DNA of 64,000 nt from WTXA01 sp964415195 (GCA_964415195.1 CAYPYD010000006.1:25866-89865), one strand, 5' to 3'; positions 8,805-17,377 are shown, counted from the first letter of the stretch. Notes: generated by a model not told the origin, from the letters alone. A program made the numbers and translations.

Positions 8805-9812
8805 CTATTTAATAGATTTAACAGAATCCCTTTCTATCAATGAAACAGGAAGAATAATATTTTTAGATTCTATCCTACCATCCTTTATCCTTTCTAAAAT
8901 ACATTCTGCTGCGGCTTCACCCATTTTAAAAGCCGGAAAATCTAAAGTAGTTAGGGGAGGTATTGATATTAATCCATCATCAAAATTATCAAATCCTAGA
9001 ATGGAAATATCTTTTGGTACCGATATGCCTAATTTATATGCAGCTCCAATGGCACCCATAGCTAACTGATCACTAGCACATACTAAAGCTGTACATTCAC
9101 ATTTACTATTCATTAGCTTAATAAAGGCCTCTTTGCCACCTAATAAAGACCAATTCGTGTAAAGAACACAATCCTCATAATATATCAAATCCAATTTTTT
9201 CATAGTCGATAAGTAAGTTTTCATTCTTATTTCTGCACTAGTAGTTCCTCTAGCTCCATTTATGAAACCTATCTTGCTATGACCATTATTTTTGAGATGT
9301 TTCAACAATTGATACATCCCACTTTCTTCATCAATAAATACACTATCAACATCATTACTATCAATCATTCTTTCAATTAAAACAGTAGGTATTTTTTTTG
9401 AAATTGCCACAATATCTTCAGACTTTGCAATAGATGTAATCATTATTAAACCATCAATCATTTTTTGATCAATAATGCTACAATAGTGTTCTTCCTTTTC
9501 TCGTCTTTCATTATAATCTAATAGCAAAACATCTATTTTTTCTTCTTCTAATTTAGTCATTATTCCTTGAACCATCTTAGAAATAACTGAGTGATGAATA
9601 TTAGGTACGATGATTGCAATATAATTACTTGATCTACCTACTAGAGCCTTTGCCGCGGGATTAGGATTATAATTTAATTCCTTGATTATTTCTTTTATTC
9701 TCTTTTTTGTTTCTTTATTGATATCATCAGTATTATTAATTGCACGAGAAACAGTAGAAACAGAAACTCCAGCTTTCTTTGCAATATCCTTTATAGTATA
9801 TTTCCTAACCAT
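8805..9812 (-). CDS. LacI family transcriptional regulator
   Basis: A 335-residue LacI/PurR-type regulator. Residues 5-30 form the DNA-binding helix-turn-helix (TIKDIAKKAGVSVSTVSRAI), followed by a hinge with NPNPAAKALVGRSS near residue 52. The remainder is a periplasmic-binding-protein-like effector domain (ending in DFPAFKMGEAAAECILERI). It is the last gene of the BMP-transporter operon, 74 bases after the RibD-like gene. Three palindromes of LacI-operator type (GGTAAC-GTTACC) precede the first gene of that operon at 15556-15632, so it most likely represses the operon until its ligand, probably the transported compound, is bound. The ligand is unknown. Confidence 0.93.
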   Translation of the reverse strand: MVRKYTIKDIAKKAGVSVSTVSRAINNTDDINKETKKRIKEIIKELNYNPNPAAKALVGRSSNYIAIIVPNIHHSVISKMVQGIMTKLEEEKIDVLLLDYNERREKEEHYCSIIDQKMIDGLIMITSIAKSEDIVAISKKIPTVLIERMIDSNDVDSVFIDEESGMYQLLKHLKNNGHSKIGFINGARGTTSAEIRMKTYLSTMKKLDLIYYEDCVLYTNWSLLGGKEAFIKLMNSKCECTALVCASDQLAMGAIGAAYKLGISVPKDISILGFDNFDDGLISIPPLTTLDFPAFKMGEAAAECILERIKDGRIESKNIILPVSLIERDSVKSIK

Positions 9813-9886
9813 AGTTTAACCACCTCATAATATCATCATTATTGTTTATTATACAACAAAATATATATTAATTATGATATTTATTA

Positions 9887-10849
9887 TTAATTATTTAGAT
9901 CATATATTATTTTATGTCTAAAATATAGAAAACCAGGTAGATGACTATCTATTGATAGCACTTTCATATGTGGATGATTAGTTGAAGTGAATGACTCCAT
10001 ACTACTTCCTAAATTGATAGCCTTACCCCCAATATATACTGTAGAATAGCTTTGTATCAATTCATCTAAAAGCCCATCTTTCATTAGTGAATGTGTAAAA
10101 GAAGGGGATTCTACAATTGCCCTGTTAATACCTATAATTTTTAATATTTTTAACAGTATTTCTGAGTCAGTTTTATCACCTTCACCAGTTACTATAATTG
10201 CGATAGATTTATCACTCTGTTTTAAATACTCACTTTTTATTTTTGCATCATTAATAGGCTCGCCAACTTTATAAGGACCAATAATAAAGTATGGAATATC
10301 AATACTTTCCGCAATATTTTTCATACCATCTGGCGAGGTATTAATGATGACTGATTGTTTATTAAATATTTCATGATCATAGGGTATATCTAGCCCATCA
10401 AGTGAACAGATGATGCCAATTGGAGCTGGATTCATACCTAGTGATATTCTTTTTTTCTCTAATAGCTCATCATAGATACAGGCAATTAAATCAGGTTCCT
10501 TTTGCATAGTACCAGCGCCAATAAATATTGCATCCATACTAGCTCTAAAGAAATTCAAGATCCAAAAATCTAAAGATGCTCCAATTGGATCTAATCGATT
10601 TTCCGAAGCTACCAAAGGCCCAAAAGGATTATCTGGATAAGCGATTTTTCCATCTATGGAAGTTACAAAAGCAGCCATTGTAAATGTTCTATCCGATAAT
10701 ACATCAGGAAACATCAACAATCCTAATGATCTTTTTGATTCCGTCGTGTTTACTCCCTCAGCTCTATAACTACTTAGTTCTGGATTTTCATAAATTCTTT
10801 TATATTTAACATTTTTTAAATCAAATTCAATTTTTGGATAACATCCCAT
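9887..10849 (-). CDS. RibD C-terminal-like / dihydrofolate-reductase-fold protein
   Basis: A 320-residue protein with the reductase fold of RibD's C-terminal domain (dihydrofolate reductase-like). Diagnostic segments are FTMAAFVTSIDGKIA near residue 57, DAIFIGAGTMQKEPDL near 110 and LKILKIIGINRAIVESPSFTHSLMKDGLLDEL near 235. Family members reduce the ribosylamino side chain of a pyrimidine with NADPH, but many free-standing homologues are uncharacterised. The usual Gly-Gly of the VEGG motif is replaced by Ser-Pro. There is no deaminase domain and no rib gene nearby. It sits inside the BMP-type ABC transporter operon, which suggests it acts on the imported nucleoside-, pterin- or flavin-like compound. 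Confidence 0.78.
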   Translation of the reverse strand: MGCYPKIEFDLKNVKYKRIYENPELSSYRAEGVNTTESKRSLGLLMFPDVLSDRTFTMAAFVTSIDGKIAYPDNPFGPLVASENRLDPIGASLDFWILNFFRASMDAIFIGAGTMQKEPDLIACIYDELLEKKRISLGMNPAPIGIICSLDGLDIPYDHEIFNKQSVIINTSPDGMKNIAESIDIPYFIIGPYKVGEPINDAKIKSEYLKQSDKSIAIIVTGEGDKTDSEILLKILKIIGINRAIVESPSFTHSLMKDGLLDELIQSYSTVYIGGKAINLGSSMESFTSTNHPHMKVLSIDSHLPGFLYFRHKIIYDLNN

Positions 10850-10879
10850 AATTTCTTTTATCCCTTCTTTATTAATTAA

Positions 10880-11821
10880 CTATTCATCGTCAGAATAATA
10901 CTGTACACCCCAACTTTGTGGAGAAAATTTTGAACCTACTACTAATAACATAATTATGGTCAACACATATGGAAACATTAAAGGTAGTTGATACGGAATA
11001 GGTAAACCAACAGCCTGCATCCTTAATTGAATACCTTCAGCAAAGCCAAAAAGTAGTGCAGCCGATGCTGCTCCAATCGGATTGAATTTGCCTAATATCA
11101 CACACGCAAAAGCAATAAATCCCTTTCCAGCACTTATATTTTCAATAAAAGTATTAATTCCTGCTATAGAAAGTGCTGCACCTGCAACTCCTGCTATAGA
11201 AGAACTATAGACAACTGACAAAAAGCGAACTTTTTGTACTGGTATGCCCATTGTATTTGCTGCTTTAGGATATTCACCTGCAGCACGAATATTAAGTCCC
11301 CATTTTGTTCTAAAGAATAGAATATATGTTAATGGAACTAATATGATTGCAATATTTACAAATAAATTCTGACTAAATATAGCTTCTCCAAGAATAGGTA
11401 TTTTTTCTAATATTGGTATGCCAAAGCCAGAAAAACCTTCGGCACTCACTTGCCCACCTGCTACTCCAAATAAGGCTCGAAATAATGCACTTGTCATACC
11501 AAGAGAAAATATATTTATAGCTACAGCAGTAACTACTTGATTCGACCCTAATTCAATACAAGAAACTGCATGGATTACGCCAAGTACTGTACTAGCCAAG
11601 ATAGCTGAAACTAATCCTAAATAAGGGTTTCCTGTATAATATGATCCTATAAAGGCAAAAAGCGCTCCAGTTAGCATCATTCCTTCTATACCTAAGTTCA
11701 AGACGCCACTTCTCTCCGATACCACACTACCCATAGCAGCTAGGATAAATGGTGTTGCATAAGACACACTAGAAGCTAAAAATGCAGTACTAAATACTAA
11801 ACTAATAAATTCATTAAGCAT
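10880..11821 (-). CDS. BMP-type ABC transporter permease (YufQ/NupQ-like)
   Basis: A 313-residue inner-membrane permease with about eight to nine helices. Family signatures are RSGVLNLGIEGMMLTGA near residue 38, LNIRAAGEYPKAANTMGIPV near 185 and GKGFIAFACVILGKFNPIGA near 243. It pairs with the other permease of this operon, whose stop codon its ATG overlaps by eight bases, indicating translational coupling. It should form the transmembrane pore with that partner. The ribosome site GGAGCGTG is inside the upstream gene. Confidence 0.92.
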   Translation of the reverse strand: MLNEFISLVFSTAFLASSVSYATPFILAAMGSVVSERSGVLNLGIEGMMLTGALFAFIGSYYTGNPYLGLVSAILASTVLGVIHAVSCIELGSNQVVTAVAINIFSLGMTSALFRALFGVAGGQVSAEGFSGFGIPILEKIPILGEAIFSQNLFVNIAIILVPLTYILFFRTKWGLNIRAAGEYPKAANTMGIPVQKVRFLSVVYSSSIAGVAGAALSIAGINTFIENISAGKGFIAFACVILGKFNPIGAASAALLFGFAEGIQLRMQAVGLPIPYQLPLMFPYVLTIIMLLVVGSKFSPQSWGVQYYSDDE

Positions 11822-12869
11822 TTTTAATCACGCTCCTTTTTTTAATTTTTCTAATCAAATGTGGTACACCTGGAATTGCAACAACCGCCAAGACTGCTAT
11901 AGCTTGAATAATATATACGAAAGCTGATGAAACACCAGTTCCTATTTGCATACTATTGGCACCATTTCGCAAAGCCCCAAAGAAAAAGGCTGATAGTATA
12001 CTTCCAAGTGGATTTAAATTTGACAACAAAGCAATTGCTATACCATCATAACCGATTCCACTAATGAAATTCTCAACTAATCTTCCATTGACTCCCATTA
12101 TTTCAATTGCTCCAGCCATGCCTGCTATACCACCACTTATCAACATTGACTTCAACATGACCATCTTTGTATTCTCGCCGCTATAGCGGGAGGCTCTCTG
12201 ATTCATTCCAACATTTTCAAAACGAAATCCTACAGTAGTTTTTTTGTACATGAAGGTCATGATTATAGCTAATACTATAAATATTATCAAACCGAAATGT
12301 AATCTTGTTCCTTCTAATATGCTAGGTAACAAGGCACTTTCTTGAAGTAAAGCTGATCTATTGAAGAAAGTACCAGGTTCCTGCATTGGTCCTTGTAGGA
12401 GGAGACTAGTAAAAAGCAATGCCACATAGTTTAGTAACATTGTTATAACTATTTCATTAAAACCTCTATACGCTTTTAAATAACCTGGTAAAAAAGCAAA
12501 GGCTGCTCCAAATATAATTGCAACTATTATGCAAAGAAGAATATGGAGAGGTGCGGGTATATCAAATGGTAGAGTTCCAATTATGGTTGCTCCTATGGCT
12601 CCCATATAAAACTGGCCCTCAGCACCTATGTTAAATATACCCGCCTTGTAAGAAAATATAACAGCCAAGCCAACAATACCTAATGGAATAGTTTTTAGTA
12701 AACTACTAATCAAGCTTTGCTTGTTGCCTATGGCGCCATATAATAAGTAATTATATGCATATATTGGGTTTACACCTTGGAGATACATGATAAAAGCTCC
12801 CACTAACATACCCATAAATATACCAATAATTGTTAAAAGTAATGGTTTGATACTATTTGGAACTTTCAT
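11814..12869 (-). CDS. BMP-type ABC transporter permease (YufP/NupP-like)
   Basis: The larger permease of the pair, about 351 residues with roughly ten hydrophobic helices. Typical segments are IFSYKAGIFNIGAEGQFYMGAIGA near residue 75, YRGFNEIVITMLLNYVA near 134 and VGMNQRASRYSGENT near 220. A longer frame begins at 12884, but a perfect ribosome site (GGAGGTGA) lies within its first codons, placing the true ATG at 12869. The gene overlaps the end of the ATPase gene by 17 bases and the next permease gene by eight. Role: membrane channel half of the importer. The substrate is presumed nucleoside-like from the family. Confidence 0.92.
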   Translation of the reverse strand: MKVPNSIKPLLLTIIGIFMGMLVGAFIMYLQGVNPIYAYNYLLYGAIGNKQSLISSLLKTIPLGIVGLAVIFSYKAGIFNIGAEGQFYMGAIGATIIGTLPFDIPAPLHILLCIIVAIIFGAAFAFLPGYLKAYRGFNEIVITMLLNYVALLFTSLLLQGPMQEPGTFFNRSALLQESALLPSILEGTRLHFGLIIFIVLAIIMTFMYKKTTVGFRFENVGMNQRASRYSGENTKMVMLKSMLISGGIAGMAGAIEIMGVNGRLVENFISGIGYDGIAIALLSNLNPLGSILSAFFFGALRNGANSMQIGTGVSSAFVYIIQAIAVLAVVAIPGVPHLIRKIKKRSVIKNA

Positions 12870-14409
12870 TCTTGTCACCTCCATTATTTTCTTGAATTTT
12901 ATTATTTTTAAAACCTGCCATCATAAGTCCGATATTTTCAATGTCAATTTTATGATTATCTATAATTCCCATAAACTCACCTTTATAGATTATTGCTATT
13001 CTATCAGATATTTGCAATATTTCTTCTAATTCAGTAGAAATCAATAAAACTGCTGTTCCCTTATCTCTTTCGTCAATTAGTTTTTGCCTGACAAATTCTG
13101 TAGCTCCAATATCTAATCCTCTAGTTGGTTGAACAGCTATCAAAATATCAGGTTGACGGAATATTTCTCTTGCTAAAATAATTTTTTGTTGATTACCACC
13201 TGATAAATCCTTAACTTTAGTATAAGGACCAGGAGCTTTAATATTGTAATCTTCAATCATCATTTTTCCATGTTTATATACATGTTCTTTATCTATTATC
13301 CCAAAATTGGAATATGGTTTTCTCCAGTAATCTGATAATATAAGGTTATTAGCTACTTCTCTCTCCAATATTAAACCAGTATTTTGTCTATCTTGTGGTA
13401 TATGTGATACATTGTTCCTATATGATTCCTTAGTTGTTATTTTTTTATATACTTGACTTTTTATAGTAATCTTTCCTTCTTGAAATGGTATCATCCCCGT
13501 TATTGCTTCTGATAATTCTATTTGCCCATTCCCATCTACTCCTGCTACTCCTAATATTTCCCCTGAACAAAGTGTAAAAGACAACTTGTTAAGTTTTTTT
13601 ATGTTATTTTTATCAACAACTGTAAGGTTTTCAATCTCTAATAGTTTTTCATGTGTATCTCTTTCTCTTTTTTTGAAATCAAATAGTACTTCTCTACCAA
13701 CCATCATTCTAGCTAGTTCTTTTTCTGATGTATCTTTTTTATTGACTGTGCCAACAACTTCTCCATCTCTTAGAACAGTAACCCTGTCAGCAAGTCTCAT
13801 AACTTCATCTAGCTTATGAGTTATAATAATGATTGACTTGCCATTTTTCGCTAGATTTTCAACAATCTTAAAAAGTTCATTAGCTTCTTGTGGTGTTAAT
13901 ACTGCTGTAGCTTCATCCAGTATAATAATTTCCGCTTTTTTATAGATTGTTTTTAATATTTCTACACGTTGCTTGATTCCAACAGGTAAATCCTTGATGT
14001 ATGATTTAGGATCAATATTAAAATCATATTGATCTGAAAGCTCCTTGATTTCTTTTTCTACTTCTTCTATCCGAATGAAGAAATCCTTATTTCTTTTCAT
14101 TCCTAATATTACATTTTCGGCAACTGTAAGTTCGGGCACTAGCATGAAATGCTGATGTACCATTCCTATTCCAAGGTGAACTGCTTCAACACAATTTTTA
14201 ATATTTACTTCTTTACCATTTACTAATATCGAACCACTAGTTGGTCTGTATAGACCACAAACACAATTCATTAAAGTAGTTTTTCCAGCACCATTTTCCC
14301 CTAGAAGAGCATGGACTTCACCTTTTCTGAGAGTAAAATTTATATTTTTGTTAGCTATAACTTTAGTGAATTCTTTTGTTAACTTTTCCAAAACTAAAAC
14401 ATCTGACAT
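12853..14409 (-). CDS. BMP-type ABC transporter ATP-binding protein
   Basis: A 518-residue double-ABC ATPase. Domain 1 has Walker A GENGAGKTT near residue 38, signature DLPVGIKQR (degenerate) and Walker B IIILDEA. Domain 2 has the degenerate Walker A GVDGNGQIEL, signature DLSGGNQQK and ILIAVQPTRGLDIGATE. It is about 20 residues longer at the C-terminus than the ATPase at 536-2035, ending in a polar tail rich in Asn and Lys. It is the second gene of the operon, 90 bases after the lipoprotein gene, and its end overlaps the first permease. Confidence 0.94.
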   Translation of the reverse strand: MSDVLVLEKLTKEFTKVIANKNINFTLRKGEVHALLGENGAGKTTLMNCVCGLYRPTSGSILVNGKEVNIKNCVEAVHLGIGMVHQHFMLVPELTVAENVILGMKRNKDFFIRIEEVEKEIKELSDQYDFNIDPKSYIKDLPVGIKQRVEILKTIYKKAEIIILDEATAVLTPQEANELFKIVENLAKNGKSIIIITHKLDEVMRLADRVTVLRDGEVVGTVNKKDTSEKELARMMVGREVLFDFKKRERDTHEKLLEIENLTVVDKNNIKKLNKLSFTLCSGEILGVAGVDGNGQIELSEAITGMIPFQEGKITIKSQVYKKITTKESYRNNVSHIPQDRQNTGLILEREVANNLILSDYWRKPYSNFGIIDKEHVYKHGKMMIEDYNIKAPGPYTKVKDLSGGNQQKIILAREIFRQPDILIAVQPTRGLDIGATEFVRQKLIDERDKGTAVLLISTELEEILQISDRIAIIYKGEFMGIIDNHKIDIENIGLMMAGFKNNKIQENNGGDKNESSK

Positions 14410-14499
14410 GTCTTCTCTCCTTTTCTAAAATAAATAAGTGTTAAAATGGGCTGTAACAATTAATTATATATGTCAACAGCCCATCTTAAAAAGCATTAT

Positions 14500-15501
14500 T
14501 TACTTCAAGCCGACTTTAGCTTTAATTTGATCAACAGTTAATTCACCCTTATTAATCAATGTCCAGTCTGCTTCTATGTCTGCTTTTATCTCAGCAGGTA
14601 CAACTGAAGACCAGGTACCAAGAATGGCACAATTTTCAGGGACTCCATATTCAACAGTTTTAGCAACGAACTTATCATCTTTTACCATTTGACCCATTAG
14701 CATTATAACGTTTTTAACTGACTGTACTCCACTTGTCAAAACTTTATCTGGAGCTGCTTTATTCCAATCACCTGACCAACCTATAAAGTAGGCATCTTTT
14801 TCAGATTCTACAATTGCTTGAATTATACCTGCATCACATTGGTTATTGATTCCAATAATAACATCAATTCCCTTTTCCAACATAACTTTAGCAGTTTCTT
14901 TAGCTTTTGCTACGTCGGTCCATGATCCTGTATAAACAACATCTGCCTTAGCACTTGGATTAAAAAATGGCACTGTAGCTTTTACAGTATCAACTTCAGC
15001 TACAATAGTAGGTAGTTCCATGGCTCCAATAAATCCAACTTTGTTAGTTTTTGTCATTTTTCCTGCAAGTTCGCCTAGTAGATATCCTAATTCATATGAT
15101 CTGAAAACACCTGAAGTTAAGTTTGGAAACGAACCACCTGCATCTCCACCAGTTTGAGCAAAATAGATATCTGGATAGTCAGCAGCAACTTTCTTTAAAG
15201 CTTCTCCATATTCCCAACCATGGCCGATTATTAGATTATAGCCTTGTTGAGCATATTCACGAATAATTGATTCATCATCAGATTGTTTTATATTGTCAGT
15301 ATATGCAACTTCAAAACCTAAATCACTTTCTAACATCATTAAACCTTCATAAGCACTTTGATTCCAACCTCCATCAAGTGCAGGGCCAGTTAAAACTAGA
15401 CCGACTTTCATTTTTTCTTTTTCATCTGATTTTTGAGGTGCACATCCAGCAACTGCAATAATCATAACCAAGGACATTGCTAGTAAAATAATTTTTTTCA
15501 T
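14500..15501 (-). CDS. BMP family (PnrA-like) substrate-binding lipoprotein
   Basis: The extracytoplasmic binding protein of the importer, 333 residues. Residues 1-18 are a lipoprotein signal peptide with lipobox VAGC, so Cys19 is the lipidated N-terminus. The mature part opens with KMKVGLVLTGPALDGGWNQSAYEGL, typical of the BMP/PnrA/Med family, and includes VGFIGAMELP and IGINNQCDAGIIQ. Characterised relatives bind purine nucleosides (PnrA) or riboflavin (treponemal RfuA), so both are possible here. It is the first gene of a six-gene operon whose upstream region carries three operator-like palindromes. The ribosome site is AAAGGAG. Confidence 0.93.
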   Translation of the reverse strand: MKKIILLAMSLVMIIAVAGCAPQKSDEKEKMKVGLVLTGPALDGGWNQSAYEGLMMLESDLGFEVAYTDNIKQSDDESIIREYAQQGYNLIIGHGWEYGEALKKVAADYPDIYFAQTGGDAGGSFPNLTSGVFRSYELGYLLGELAGKMTKTNKVGFIGAMELPTIVAEVDTVKATVPFFNPSAKADVVYTGSWTDVAKAKETAKVMLEKGIDVIIGINNQCDAGIIQAIVESEKDAYFIGWSGDWNKAAPDKVLTSGVQSVKNVIMLMGQMVKDDKFVAKTVEYGVPENCAILGTWSSVVPAEIKADIEADWTLINKGELTVDQIKAKVGLK

Positions 15502-15555
15502 TTCATTTCTCCTTTCATATTTTATGAGTACTTATGACTCAATAAGGCTATTTCC

Positions 15556-15632
15556 GGTAACGATACCATTCTAGCTTGTAAAAAATGGTATCGTTACATA
15601 TCATAATTAAATATATCATCGGTAACGTTACC
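15556..15632 (-). promoter_or_regulatory. Three LacI-type operator palindromes upstream of the BMP-transporter operon
   Basis: Three related sites are present: GGTAACGATACC (15556-15567), GGTATCGTTACA (15587-15598) and the perfect palindrome GGTAACGTTACC (15621-15632). Centre-to-centre distances are 31 and 34 bases, about three helical turns, so bound dimers could lie on nearly one face. The first two sites are also arms of a 14-base inverted repeat (15557-15570 with 15584-15597) that could fold in the transcript. No other copy was noticed elsewhere in the window. Confidence 0.72.
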
Positions 15633-15879
15633 AGTAATTGTTAAATACAAAATATCACTTTTTAATTTTCTTTGCAATAGTTTTTTTATAATTATATAAT
15701 TTTTTTTAAAATTAAGTTGATTTAGAGGATAATATTTGACATTTTTTAATATAATTCTATATTTATGCAAATTACTTTGTACAATTGTATGTTATTGGTC
15801 TAATTATTCTATATCTAACAATAATTATTAATTATATATTTAACCATTATTAATATATAATTAATATGAGGTAAATAAT
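15633..15879. other. AT-rich divergent intergenic region
   Basis: Together with 15502-15632 this gap of about 380 bases separates the BMP operon from the YczE-like gene. Apart from the operator cluster and a possible plus-strand promoter at 15736-15763, I see only very AT-rich sequence with short TTAATATATAATTAAT-like repeats. I found no ORF with a ribosome site and no recognisable riboswitch. Confidence 0.5.
15736..15763 (+). promoter_or_regulatory. Candidate promoter of the YczE-like gene
   Basis: TTGACA (15736-15741) and TATATT (15758-15763) with 16 bases between. It would give a leader of about 110 nt. The region is very AT-rich, so other -10 choices exist. Confidence 0.4.
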
Positions 15880-16524
15880 ATGAATAAAAAATTAATACTA
15901 CGATACATAATCTTCCTTGTTGGAATCTTCTTGATGGGACTGGGAATAAGTATGAATGTCAAATCCGGTCTTGGTACGACGCCTATATCTTGTGTACCCC
16001 TTTTACTATCAAAAATCTTGCCATTTAGTTTTGGAACAATGGCTTTTTTCTTTAGTATCTTTTTCATCATTATAGAATGGCTAATCCTTAGAAAGGACTT
16101 TAAGAAAGAACACTACTCTCAACTGATTGTTACTCCCTTCTTTGGTTTTTTTATTGATTTTGGTATGTATCTATTAAGAAATCTAACCTTAGAAACCTAT
16201 CTTGAAAAAATACTACTTTTGATACTAGCTTGTCTGTTGATAGCCTTAGGGATATATTTCCAGGTTATCGCCAAAGTTCTTATAAACTCAGCTGAAGGGT
16301 TAGTATATGTAATAGCTGAAAAAACTAAAATAAGATTTGGCAATATAAAAATAATGTTTGACAGCAGTTTGGTAGTTCTGGCGATTATAATATCTCTTCT
16401 TGCTTTTGGAAAAATACAAGATATAGGAGAAGGAACTATTATTGTAGCCCTGGCTCTAGGATCATTAGTTAAGGTCTACAAAAGAATATTTGATTGGATA
16501 GGAATAGATTGGCTTTATAAATAA
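15880..16524 (+). CDS. YczE/YyaS/YitT family membrane protein
   Basis: A 214-residue protein with about five hydrophobic helices. The N-terminal pattern FLMGLGISMNVKSGLGTTPISCVPLLLSK is typical of the YczE/YyaS family of integral membrane proteins (DUF6198-like). The biochemical role of the family is not established; B. subtilis YczE affects secreted lipopeptide production. The ribosome site is GAGGTAA, ten bases before the ATG. It is monocistronic and divergent from the BMP-transporter operon, so it might share its regulatory region, but no operator-type palindrome lies on its side. Confidence 0.82.
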   Translation: MNKKLILRYIIFLVGIFLMGLGISMNVKSGLGTTPISCVPLLLSKILPFSFGTMAFFFSIFFIIIEWLILRKDFKKEHYSQLIVTPFFGFFIDFGMYLLRNLTLETYLEKILLLILACLLIALGIYFQVIAKVLINSAEGLVYVIAEKTKIRFGNIKIMFDSSLVVLAIIISLLAFGKIQDIGEGTIIVALALGSLVKVYKRIFDWIGIDWLYK

Positions 16525-16571
16525 TGGAATTAACATAGAATAACAATATATGTAAATCTATATATATTAAA

Positions 16572-16586
16572 ACAGATATTATCTGT
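16572..16586. repeat. Perfect 15-base inverted repeat upstream of the secreted Cys protein gene
   Basis: ACAGATA-T-TATCTGT, about 130 bases before the ATG at 16717. Its size suits a dimeric regulator. No matching regulator gene is adjacent, so function is speculative. Confidence 0.4.
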
Positions 16587-16716
16587 ATTATACGTGAAGT
16601 ACCTGAAGGTTTAATGAACTTATGATTGAAGGCCTTTCATTTTACTAATCCATAAACTATTCTAAACACAGAGATAAAGTAATTTATCCAAATAAGAATA
16701 CAAGGGAGAGAATAAA

Positions 16717-17007
16717 ATGATTATGAAAAAATTAATATTAGGTACAATAATTGCAGCTGGCCTGTTAATTCCAGCAGGTGTCTTGATGGCAACAGAATCA
16801 AACACCAACAGAAATGAGAACAGACAACAAGCGGTTGTACGACAGCAAGAACAACAAACTGATTGTACTGGTGACTGTACAATGGAAAACAGTGAAAACG
16901 GACAGAAAAGAGGCAATGGAGCTTGCGATGGAACTGGAACAGGAACCATGCAAAGAGTACAAGACGGATCAGGTGAAAACTGTGATGGTACTTGCATTAA
17001 CGAATAG
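16717..17007 (+). CDS. Small secreted Cys-containing protein, function unknown
   Basis: A 96-residue protein with a clear signal peptide: basic start (MIMKK), hydrophobic core to about residue 23, then VLMATES as the likely cleavage region. The mature part of about 70 residues is hydrophilic, rich in Asn, Gln and Gly, and has five Cys in short acidic loops: DCTGDC, ACDGTG and NCDGTC. The repeated C-D/T-G-x-C pattern suggests metal binding or disulfide formation. The ribosome site GGGAGAG and a strong terminator at 17017-17060 support a real gene. I do not recognise a named family. Confidence 0.7.
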   Translation: MIMKKLILGTIIAAGLLIPAGVLMATESNTNRNENRQQAVVRQQEQQTDCTGDCTMENSENGQKRGNGACDGTGTGTMQRVQDGSGENCDGTCINE

Positions 17008-17016
17008 TTAAAAAAG

Positions 17017-17060
17017 AAAAGCCATAAGTTATTGATTAATCAGTAACTTATGGCTTTTTT
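17017..17060 (+). terminator. Terminator of the small secreted protein gene
   Basis: GCCATAAGTTA (17021-17031) pairs with TAACTTATGGC (17044-17054), with an inner self-complementary TGATTAATCA, then six T. Confidence 0.88.
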
Positions 17061-17067
17061 ATGCATC

Positions 17068-17100
17068 AAAAAAACCCGCAATGTCTAATAACATTACAGG
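17068..17100 (-). terminator. Terminator of the tRNA cluster
   Basis: On the minus strand, CCTGTAATG pairs with CATTGCGGG (two G-U pairs) across an 8-base loop, followed by seven T. It lies just after the encoded CCA of tRNA-Arg. Confidence 0.75.
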
Positions 17101-17105
17101 TTGAT

Positions 17106-17182
17106 TGGTGTGCCTTGAGGGATTCGAACCCCCGACCTCTTGATTCGTAGTCAAGCGCTCTATCCAGCTGAGCTAAAAGCAC
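17106..17182 (-). tRNA. tRNA-Arg (anticodon ACG)
   Basis: On the minus strand: acceptor GTGCTTT, D-arm TAGCTCAGCTGGATAGAGC, anticodon arm CTTGACTACGAATCAAG, and T-loop GGTTCGAATCC. The 3' end is A plus encoded CCA. ACG becomes ICG and reads CGU, CGC and CGA. It is the last of three tRNAs in a cluster. Confidence 0.96.
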
Positions 17183-17188
17183 AAAATA

Positions 17189-17280
17189 TGGCGGAGAAAG
17201 AGGGATTCGAACCCTCGGTACAATTTACATCGTACACTTACTTAGCAGGCAAGCGCCTTCAGCCACTCGGCCATTTCTCC
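17189..17280 (-). tRNA. tRNA-Ser (anticodon GCT)
   Basis: On the minus strand: acceptor GGAGAAA, D-arm GGCCGAGTGGCTGAAGGC, anticodon loop CTGCTAA with anticodon GCT, a long variable arm as expected for serine, GGTTCGAATCC T-loop and encoded CCA. It reads AGU and AGC. Confidence 0.96.
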
Positions 17281-17288
17281 AGCAATAT

Positions 17289-17377
17289 TGGCGGAGAGGG
17301 TGGGATTCGAACCCACGGCCCCTTTCGAAGTCACTGGTTTTCAAGACCAGCTCCTTAAACCGCTCGGACACCTCTCC
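17289..17377 (-). tRNA. tRNA-Ser (anticodon TGA)
   Basis: On the minus strand: acceptor GGAGAGG, D-arm TGTCCGAGCGGTTTAAGGA, anticodon loop CTTGAAA with anticodon TGA, a long variable arm, GGTTCGAATCC T-loop and encoded CCA. It is the first of the three tRNAs and reads UCN codons. Confidence 0.96.

Noticed and set aside
15502..15879. Purine, FMN or other riboswitch before the BMP operon or the YczE-like gene
   Set aside because: I looked for conserved aptamer cores and found only operator palindromes and AT-rich sequence.
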